Below are positions 7,295-12,515 of a stretch of 12,515 nucleotides of DNA, one piece after another (within the stretch, counting starts at the first letter, position 1; every line of letters begins with the position of its first letter). The notes beneath the pieces were generated by a model, which did no database searches, was not told the DNA's origin, and saw only the letters and a program-made list of their open reading frames with translations. This DNA comes from CAYQQJ01 sp964515945 (GTDB lineage Bacteria; Pseudomonadota; Gammaproteobacteria; Pseudomonadales; Cellvibrionaceae): assembly GCA_964515945.1 (NCBI GenBank), contig CAZEWY010000096.1, positions 1-12,515 of the forward strand. The letters run 5' to 3'. The position numbers were made by a program, and so were the translations under genes.

Positions 7295-7797
7295 TGAAGA
7301 ATTTTCCGCGATGGCTGGCGTGGTTCGTATTGATGTGCGTCTGCTCGTCAGCCCAGAGCGCCGAGATCCAGCCATTTGTATCAGGAAGTCTGGCCACTAT
7401 TGAATCCCGCTACAGCGGACAACCTTTCATTGTGGCTCTGTGGTCCATTACCTGTCCTCCATGCCTGCATGAACTTGAGATTCTGGGTCAGTGGCATAAA
7501 GAGCATCCGGATATTCCCCTGGTGCTGATATCGACTGACGATATAAATATGTCGGCGGATATCGAGCAAAAGCTGCGGGGTACTGGTTTGATTGGCGCTG
7601 ACAATTGGATTTTCGCTGATAGCTATGTCGAAAAATTACGATTTCAGATAGACCCGGCCTGGCGGGGAGAACTGCCGCGCAGTTACCTATACAGGCCGAC
7701 CGGCCGGCGACAGGCTATCAGCGGTGCGCTGAAAGTGAAAACGCTGCTCGACTGGCGGAGAACGGTATCGGCACGTCCATCCGAAAGGCACCGATAG
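7291..7797 (+). CDS. Exported TlpA-like thioredoxin-fold protein with CPPC site
   Basis: The 168-residue product has a signal peptide (hydrophobic 8-18, likely cleavage after AQSA, residue 24) and a thioredoxin fold. The active site is WSITCPPC (51-58) and the probable cis-proline is P129 in GELPRSYLY. The length and layout resemble TlpA/ResA-type periplasmic thiol oxidoreductases, but the dipeptide between the cysteines is Pro-Pro rather than the more usual Glu/Ala-Pro. Such proteins reduce disulfides in apocytochrome c, or prepare Cys or metal sites for copper delivery (Sco- or TlpA-like). Sco-type metal-binding residues are not evident, so a reductant role fits better. The ATG at 7291 overlaps the stop of the Asp-box gene as ATGA; a second ATG at 7294 is possible. 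Its likely client is the Cys-rich propeller upstream, which is an inference from context. Confidence 0.85.
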   Translation: MMKNFPRWLAWFVLMCVCSSAQSAEIQPFVSGSLATIESRYSGQPFIVALWSITCPPCLHELEILGQWHKEHPDIPLVLISTDDINMSADIEQKLRGTGLIGADNWIFADSYVEKLRFQIDPAWRGELPRSYLYRPTGRRQAISGALKVKTLLDWRRTVSARPSERHR

Positions 7798-7873
7798 GCG
7801 TCGGCAGGGTCTATGCTATTCATAAGACTATTGAAATCACGGTAATCGGTATAAAACCAGTGGAATTTTCTCG

Positions 7874-9427
7874 ATGAGCGACGACAATCCAACAGACCTC
7901 CACCTCAAGCTGCGTAATATAGAAATCCGCGACTATAACGCGGTCGCCAAATTGATGGAGGAGGTTTATCCCGACATAGGCGGCGCCTGGTCCAGGGAGT
8001 CTCTTGAGGCGTTGATCACGGCCTTTCCCGAAGGCCAGATAGCGATTGAAGATAATGGTGACATCGTCGCCATTGCCCTCACGGTCAAGTGCAGCTACGA
8101 CCGCTTCAGCCGCCAGCACACCTATGACGACCTGATGAGTCGCCGGGATTTTATTGAGCACGACAAGGATGGCGACGCCCTCTATGGCATGGACCTGTTC
8201 GTGAGCAAGGAATACCGGGGCCTGCGCCTCGGCCGACGGCTTTACGATGCACGCAAGGATGTGTGCCGCAACCTGAATTTGCGCGCCGTGCTTGCCGGCG
8301 GTCGCATCATCAATTATCACGCCCACGCCGACCGCCTGTCGCCGGCGGAATATATCGCGGCCGTGCGCAAACGGGAGATTTACGACCCCATCCTCAGTTT
8401 TCAGCTTGCCAATGACTTCGAAGTCAAGCGTCTGCTGAAAGCCTATATGCCCGAGGACGAAAAGTCCCGCGGTTACGCCACACTGCTCGAATGGAACAAT
8501 ATTCTTTACGAGCCGGAGAATCTGGCGGTCGAAAAAATCCGCAAGTGGAATGTGCGCGTCGGTATTCTGCAGTGGCAGATGCGCCTGACCAATTCCTTTG
8601 AAGCCTGGTTGGGACAGGTGGAATATTTCGTCGATACCATGGCGGACTATCAGGCGGACTTCGTGCTCTTCCCCGAGTTCTTCAACGCTCCCTTGATGGG
8701 TCTTGGAGATCAGTCCAACCAACATCAGGCGATACGCTTTCTGGCCACCTATGCGGACCAGACCATAGACGCCATGTCGCAATTTGCGGTGACCTATAAT
8801 ATCAATATTATCGCCGGCTCCATTCCCGAGCTCGATGGCGACGTTTTGCATAACAATGCTTATCTCTGCCGTCGCGATGGCACTATCGACGTTCAGCCGA
8901 AAATCCATATCACACCCCACGAGCGGCGCGACTGGGTCATAGAAGGCGGCGACAGTCTGCGCGTATTCGACACAGACGCCGGCAGGATCGGCATACTCAT
9001 CTGCTACGATGTCGAGTTTCCAGAGCTGTCGCGCCTGCTCGCCGAGCAGGACATGGAAATTCTGTTCGTGCCCTTCTGGACGGACACCAAGAATGCCTTT
9101 TTGCGCGTGCAACGTTGTTCCCAGGCGCGCGCTATCGAAAATGAATGCTATGTGGCCATCGGCGGCAGCGTCGGCAATCTGCCGCAGGTGGAGAACGTCG
9201 ATATTCAATACGCCCAGTCCGCTATCTATTCGCCGTCGGACTTCGCCTTTCCCTACAATGCGGTCATGGCCGAAAGCACGCCCAACACGGAAATGGCCAT
9301 AGTGGCCGACCTGGATCTGGATCGACTGATACAATTAAAGCATCAGGGCTCGGTCACCAACAGCAAGGACCGCCGCAAGGACCTTTATCAGGTGAAATGG
9401 CTGCGGGACAGGACCACTGACTCATAA
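7874..9427 (+). CDS. GNAT acetyltransferase fused to a nitrilase-superfamily amidohydrolase
   Basis: This 517-residue protein has two catalytic domains. Residues about 10-200 form a GNAT fold, with the acetyl-CoA loop seen as RGLRLGRRLYDARK (115-128). Residues about 225-485 are a carbon-nitrogen hydrolase. Its Glu-Lys-Cys triad is E268 in FPEFF, K343 in QPKIH and C377 in LICYDVEFPE, all intact. This fusion is an established conserved protein type in bacteria, but I know of no firmly assigned substrate. A coupled acetyl transfer and amide hydrolysis on one small molecule is a reasonable guess. No signal peptide is visible, so it is cytoplasmic. The ATG at 7874 has a weak GGA 10 nt upstream. 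It follows the thioredoxin gene by 76 nt with no evident terminator, so read-through is possible. The carboxylesterase begins 16 nt downstream. Confidence 0.93.
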   Translation: MSDDNPTDLHLKLRNIEIRDYNAVAKLMEEVYPDIGGAWSRESLEALITAFPEGQIAIEDNGDIVAIALTVKCSYDRFSRQHTYDDLMSRRDFIEHDKDGDALYGMDLFVSKEYRGLRLGRRLYDARKDVCRNLNLRAVLAGGRIINYHAHADRLSPAEYIAAVRKREIYDPILSFQLANDFEVKRLLKAYMPEDEKSRGYATLLEWNNILYEPENLAVEKIRKWNVRVGILQWQMRLTNSFEAWLGQVEYFVDTMADYQADFVLFPEFFNAPLMGLGDQSNQHQAIRFLATYADQTIDAMSQFAVTYNINIIAGSIPELDGDVLHNNAYLCRRDGTIDVQPKIHITPHERRDWVIEGGDSLRVFDTDAGRIGILICYDVEFPELSRLLAEQDMEILFVPFWTDTKNAFLRVQRCSQARAIENECYVAIGGSVGNLPQVENVDIQYAQSAIYSPSDFAFPYNAVMAESTPNTEMAIVADLDLDRLIQLKHQGSVTNSKDRRKDLYQVKWLRDRTTDS

Positions 9428-9443
9428 AAAATTGGAGTGATAA

Positions 9444-10100
9444 ATGGATTATCTGGATTGCCTGGAAATCGAACCCGCTACACCGGCCAATAGCGCCATC
9501 ATCTGGTTGCATGGCCTCGGCGCCGACGGCAATGACTTCGCGCCCCTGGCGCCGCAACTGAAATTGCCCCAAAGCGCCGCCGTGCGCTTTATTTTCCCCC
9601 ACGCGCCGACCATGCCGGTCACCATTAACAACGGTTATGTCATGCCCGCCTGGTACGACATTCTCGAAGCCGCTATCGATCGCAAGGTTGACGAAGCACA
9701 GCTTTGCGCCTCCGCGGCCGCGATTGCTGACCTTATAGACAGAGAAATCGATCGGGGCATAGACAGTAAACGCATTTTGGTTGCAGGATTTTCCCAGGGT
9801 GGCGCCGTGGCCTATCAAACGGCGTTGAGTTACCCAAAGCCACTCGCCGGCCTCATCATTCTCTCCAGCTATTTCGCCACCAGCGGCAGCATTGAGGAAC
9901 ACCCGGCAAACAAGAATATACCCGTACTGATCCAACATGGAACCCGCGATCCCATAGTCCCCGAGGCCTTGGGCAAACAGGCTCATCGACTCCTGCAACA
10001 ACGCGGTTACAAAACCATTTATCAAAGCTATCCCATGGAACATTCGGTATGCATGGAGCAAGTAGAGGACATGGGGGATTGGCTGCAGGATAAATTGTAG
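9444..10100 (+). CDS. Serine carboxylesterase of the phospholipase/carboxylesterase (acyl-protein-thioesterase-like) family
   Basis: This 218-residue cytoplasmic alpha/beta hydrolase has the compact single-domain length of the family. WLHGLGADGNDF (21-32) forms the oxyanion-side loop. GFSQGG (115-120) carries the nucleophile S117, HGTRDPIVP (165-173) carries D169, and MEHSVC (198-203) carries H200, completing the triad. Bacterial members hydrolyse short-chain esters and some lysophospholipids or thioesters; the natural substrate is rarely known. The ATG at 9444 has a clear GGAG (9434-9437) six nt upstream. It starts 16 nt after the GNAT-nitrilase stop, so the two are probably one transcript, but a joint pathway is only inferred. 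The symbol estB has been used for relatives but is not assigned here. Confidence 0.93.
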   Translation: MDYLDCLEIEPATPANSAIIWLHGLGADGNDFAPLAPQLKLPQSAAVRFIFPHAPTMPVTINNGYVMPAWYDILEAAIDRKVDEAQLCASAAAIADLIDREIDRGIDSKRILVAGFSQGGAVAYQTALSYPKPLAGLIILSSYFATSGSIEEHPANKNIPVLIQHGTRDPIVPEALGKQAHRLLQQRGYKTIYQSYPMEHSVCMEQVEDMGDWLQDKL

Positions 10101-10210
10101 GGTGATTGGCGATTGGGTAAACAGTAGCGATCATCTGTCGTTATCGAGTCAATCCTTGCTTAGAAAAGCACAGTAAAAAAGCCTTAGTAGAACAACAAGA
10201 AGGATGGATC

Positions 10211-11326
10211 ATGCTGGTTGGCGTTCCCAAGGAAATCAAGAGTCATGAATATCGCGTTGGTTTAACGCCAGCCGGTGTCCGGGAACTCTGCGCCCACGGC
10301 CATAAAGTGCTGGTTCAATCCGGCGCGGGCGACGCCATCGGTTTAACAGACAAACTTTATCGAACAGCCGGCGCAGAGATCTGCGACTCGGCCGCAAAGC
10401 TTTTTACTACCGCCGAACTGATCGTCAAAGTCAAGGAGCCGCAACCGGAGGAATGCCGGATGCTACATGAGGATCAGATGCTGTTTGCGTTTCTGCATCT
10501 AGCGCCGGATCCGGAACAAGCTCGACTTTTGATGCAAAGCGGCGTTACCGGCATTGCCTACGAAACAGTGACGGATCTTCATGGCGGTTTGCCACTGCTT
10601 GCGCCCATGAGCGAAGTGGCCGGGCGCATGTCTATTCAGCAAGCAGCTCATTGTCTGGAAAAATCACAGGGGGGTTCGGGTGTTTTGCTCGGCGGCGTGC
10701 CTGGCGTACATCCGGCGGATGTACTCATCATTGGCGGCGGTGTTGTTGGATTGAATGCCGCACGCATGGCCATGGGTATGGGCGCTAACGTGACCATTGT
10801 CGACCGCTCACTCCCCCGCCTGCGTCAAATTGACGAACTCTTCGGCGAAAGGCTCAATACACTCTACCCAACCCAGGATGCCATTGAACGACAACTTAAG
10901 CATTCCGACGCGGTGATCGGCGCCGTACTCATTCCCGGCGCCGCAACCCCAAAGGTTGTGAGCAGGGACATGTTGCGCCTGATGCGCACCGGCTCCGTAC
11001 TGGTGGATGTCGCCATCGACCAGGGCGGCTGCTTCGCCACCAGCCACCCCACAACCCACGACAATCCGACCTATGTGATCGATGGCATCACCCACTACTG
11101 CGTCTCCAACATGCCCGGCGGCGTCGCCCGTACCGCCACCTTCGCCCTCACCAACGCCACGATGCCCTATACCCTCGCACTGGCCAACAAAGGCGTGCAG
11201 GCTTTGACGGACAATGATAATTTCCGGAACGGTCTCAACGTGCACAAAGGAAAGATCACTCACCGGGCCGTCGCTGAAGCATTAAATTATCAATATACGC
11301 CGGCTCATGAAGCACTTGCCCTCTGA
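10211..11326 (+). CDS. ald: Alanine dehydrogenase
   Basis: Ald catalyses the NAD-dependent, reversible oxidative deamination of L-alanine to pyruvate and ammonia. The 371-residue length is standard. The start MLVGVPKEIKSHEYRV is characteristic. The substrate and catalytic residues known from the family fall at their usual numbers: R15, K75, H96 and D270. The nucleotide-binding Rossmann motif is IGGGVVG (174-180), followed by D198 at the end of the second strand, consistent with NAD rather than NADP. The ATG at 10211 has AGGA at 10201-10204. A 110-nt gap separates it from the esterase gene, so it probably has its own promoter, although no convincing -35/-10 pair was seen. In other bacteria such genes are often controlled by an Lrp/AsnC-type regulator. 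None is adjacent here. Identification is firm. Confidence 0.96.
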   Translation: MLVGVPKEIKSHEYRVGLTPAGVRELCAHGHKVLVQSGAGDAIGLTDKLYRTAGAEICDSAAKLFTTAELIVKVKEPQPEECRMLHEDQMLFAFLHLAPDPEQARLLMQSGVTGIAYETVTDLHGGLPLLAPMSEVAGRMSIQQAAHCLEKSQGGSGVLLGGVPGVHPADVLIIGGGVVGLNAARMAMGMGANVTIVDRSLPRLRQIDELFGERLNTLYPTQDAIERQLKHSDAVIGAVLIPGAATPKVVSRDMLRLMRTGSVLVDVAIDQGGCFATSHPTTHDNPTYVIDGITHYCVSNMPGGVARTATFALTNATMPYTLALANKGVQALTDNDNFRNGLNVHKGKITHRAVAEALNYQYTPAHEALAL

Positions 11327-11352
11327 GGGTCGAACAGTCCAAGTAGACCCTC
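11325..11352 (+). terminator. Weak hairpin at the end of ald
   Basis: GAGGGTC (11325-11331) and GACCCTC (11346-11352) are perfect 7-bp inverted arms around a 14-nt loop, starting inside the ald stop codon. No T-run follows, so this may be a mRNA-stabilising or Rho-assisted 3' structure rather than an intrinsic terminator. Confidence 0.35.
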
Positions 11353-11428
11353 AAAACCCCGTCTTGCGCCACCACCCGTATATCATTAGACTCTGCGCTT
11401 CAAAAAATAATACACAATAGGATTTGTG

Positions 11429-12256
11429 ATGAAAAAAACTTTACTCCTTGTACCTCCACTCGCAATAACACTCGCAACAACCCATCTGGCACAGGCGGAA
11501 ACTGTTCACTACCAAGTAGGCCTCGGCGGGTCCTATTCCAGCCTCGAAGGCACCTCCAGTTCCACTAAGTCGTACACCGCCGGCTTGTCCGGCACCTATT
11601 TTCTCGCGCCAGTCGAGACGAATGGTATCGTCCAGAACGAGCTGACGTTAGTTCGTCGCGCAAGCTTTGTTACTGCAGGCCTATCGCATTTTGAGTCTAA
11701 GACTGACTACAGTCTCGACTTTGGAGATGGAAATATTATTGCGGGTGAAGATAAGTACGACCATCGAAGCGGTCTTATTGGTGGACAATACTTTGTCAAT
11801 GAAAACACGTTCATTGGAGGGTCGTACACCAAGACTTTCGCAAGTGATACCGACGGCTTCGTCAGTATCCATGGCGGCTATTATTATGGCGAGACTTCCG
11901 CAGTCAGCGCTTCATTGGCGCAGATAATCGGAGAAAGCGATTCCACCCGCTTTTCTATCGATAACAAAAGCCTTTTGACTTTGAACGGAACGAGTAGCCT
12001 TTCTTATGGCTTGGGTGTCGGCGCTACTATCGATGATTTCGAAGATTCAGCTAGCGTCAACTTTGACACCACTTACTACTTCACGAATTATACTGGCCTG
12101 GGAATTTCCGGCGCCTATCATATAGATACTAGTAAATTTGCCTATAAACTGGAGTTCAGCCATTTCTTCAACAACAGTATTGGGCTGGAGGCGTGGGTAT
12201 TCGAACCCGATGAAGATCTGGATCAATACGGCATCAGCATAGTTGGCCGCTTTTAA
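11429..12256 (+). CDS. Secreted protein, probable outer-membrane beta-barrel, family not recognised
   Basis: The ATG at 11429 is preferred over the GTG at 11426 because AGGA (11419-11422) is spaced 6 nt from it. The 275-residue product opens with a clear signal peptide (KKTLLLVPPLAITLATT, cleavage after AQA, residue 23). The mature part is rich in Gly, Ser, Thr, Tyr and Phe, with alternating hydrophobic/polar segments (for example GLGISGAYHID and FAYKLEFSHFF), lacks cysteine, and ends SIVGRF. The terminal Phe and strand pattern indicate a small outer-membrane barrel; the exact family is unknown to me. The Lys/Asp/Asn-rich sequence is visibly more AT-rich than the neighbouring genes, which may reflect a different history or simply the amino-acid content. 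An AATAAT at 11406-11411 could be a -10 box, with no good -35. A strong terminator follows, so it is probably a single-gene unit. Confidence 0.8.
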   Translation: MKKTLLLVPPLAITLATTHLAQAETVHYQVGLGGSYSSLEGTSSSTKSYTAGLSGTYFLAPVETNGIVQNELTLVRRASFVTAGLSHFESKTDYSLDFGDGNIIAGEDKYDHRSGLIGGQYFVNENTFIGGSYTKTFASDTDGFVSIHGGYYYGETSAVSASLAQIIGESDSTRFSIDNKSLLTLNGTSSLSYGLGVGATIDDFEDSASVNFDTTYYFTNYTGLGISGAYHIDTSKFAYKLEFSHFFNNSIGLEAWVFEPDEDLDQYGISIVGRF

Positions 12257-12348
12257 ACGACGACACGACGGCATCAAAAAATCGCACTGAAATCCAGTAC
12301 GGCCACACAGGCCCGAAGTAGTGAGAAGTTGGACTCCGACCCCAAAAA

Positions 12349-12375
12349 GCCACCCCAAAACGGGTGGTCTTTTTT
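12349..12375 (+). terminator. Strong intrinsic terminator, bidirectional
   Basis: CCACCC (12350-12355) pairs with GGGTGG (12362-12367) around a 6-nt loop, with an extra G-T pair at the base, and is followed by a run of T (12370-12375). An A-run (12344-12348) precedes the stem, so the opposite strand also reads as hairpin plus T-run. It ends the outer-membrane protein transcript about 93 nt after its stop and could also stop leftward transcription entering from the right. Confidence 0.88.
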
Positions 12376-12399
12376 ATTCGGGTTGTCCGGAGGATAAGC

Positions 12400-12515
12400 A
12401 TGCTTCCATTGGGGCCGGTGCTTTGGGTAATGGTGGCTTCGACACGCTTGCCGTCAGGTGGGGCTTTTCAAAAACGTCGTAAACCCATCCATGGGGACTT
12501 CGACGCGCATGGATG
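12400..12515 (+). CDS. Possible short open frame running off the window (doubtful)
   Basis: An ATG at 12400 has GGAGG (12389-12393) six nt upstream and the frame stays open for 38 codons to the window edge. The start reads MLPLGPVLWVMVASTRLPSG, followed by a basic stretch and KPIHGDFDAHG. It matches no family I recognise. Its 3' part is the inverted-repeat tail described separately, so the translation may be a by-product of a repeated intergenic element. The strong ribosome site is the only positive evidence. Confidence 0.3.
   Translation, partial: MLPLGPVLWVMVASTRLPSGGAFQKRRKPIHGDFDAHG
12486..12515. repeat. 8-bp inverted repeat, repeat-like tail
   Basis: CATCCATG (12486-12493) and CATGGATG (12508-12515) are perfect inverted arms around a 14-nt loop. 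The loop contains CTTCGACGCGC (12498-12508, running into the second arm), which nearly repeats CTTCGACACGC at 12437-12447. Palindromes of the CATCCATG type recur between genes in some marine gammaproteobacteria (a general recollection, not checked), so this may be one copy of a dispersed repeat that continues beyond the window. Confidence 0.5.

Noticed and set aside
7766..7795. ATCGG/CCGAT arms at the thioredoxin gene end as a terminator
   Set aside because: The arms are 5-6 bp with a long loop inside the coding end, and no T-run follows.
7798..7873. TTGAAA and TATAAA as a promoter for the GNAT-nitrilase gene
   Set aside because: The spacer is only about 13 bp, too short for a standard sigma-70 promoter, and alternative pairings are poor.
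7820..9334. A 504-codon open frame on the minus strand opposite the GNAT-nitrilase gene
   Set aside because: Its translation shows no recognisable motifs, it is fully antisense to a gene with intact catalytic residues, and long antisense frames are expected from GC-rich codon usage.

Overview
The window looks like chromosomal DNA from a free-living, fairly GC-rich gammaproteobacterium. The evidence is the alr-birA-coaX-SPOR housekeeping run, a TonB-dependent receptor with a typical C-terminal Phe, and compact genes with clear Shine-Dalgarno sites. A marine or Cellvibrio/Pseudomonas-like lineage is an inference from gene style only; no rRNA, tRNA or other marker fixes it. No mobile element, CRISPR array or RNA gene was seen.

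Left arm (1-3105, minus strand): a tightly packed operon read right to left. It encodes alanine racemase (alr), the bifunctional biotin ligase/repressor BirA, type III pantothenate kinase (CoaX), and the N-terminus of a membrane-anchored protein of the kind that usually carries a SPOR domain. Two junctions are 4-nt stop/start overlaps. The products serve peptidoglycan precursor supply, biotin attachment and CoA synthesis.

Centre (3259-7797, plus strand): a divergent four-gene block. It holds a small Met/His-rich protein resembling DUF2946, a TonB-dependent receptor, an exported Asp-box beta-propeller with unusual Cys/His clusters (CECC and CPHH), and an exported TlpA-like thioredoxin with a CPPC site. 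The last three genes overlap, so they are probably translationally coupled. Together they suggest an outer-membrane and periplasmic pathway for a metal, with copper the first guess, or for a metal-chelate. This is the most interesting part of the window.

Right of centre (7874-10100, plus strand): a GNAT acetyltransferase fused to a nitrilase-superfamily amidohydrolase, then a serine carboxylesterase 16 nt downstream. Next is a stand-alone alanine dehydrogenase (10211-11326) with all key residues, so both alanine racemase and alanine dehydrogenase lie within 12.5 kb.

Right end (11429-12515): a secreted, probably outer-membrane beta-barrel protein with visibly more AT-rich sequence, a strong bidirectional terminator at 12349-12375, and a repeat-like tail containing an 8-bp inverted repeat. 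A short open frame with a good ribosome site runs through that tail off the window edge.
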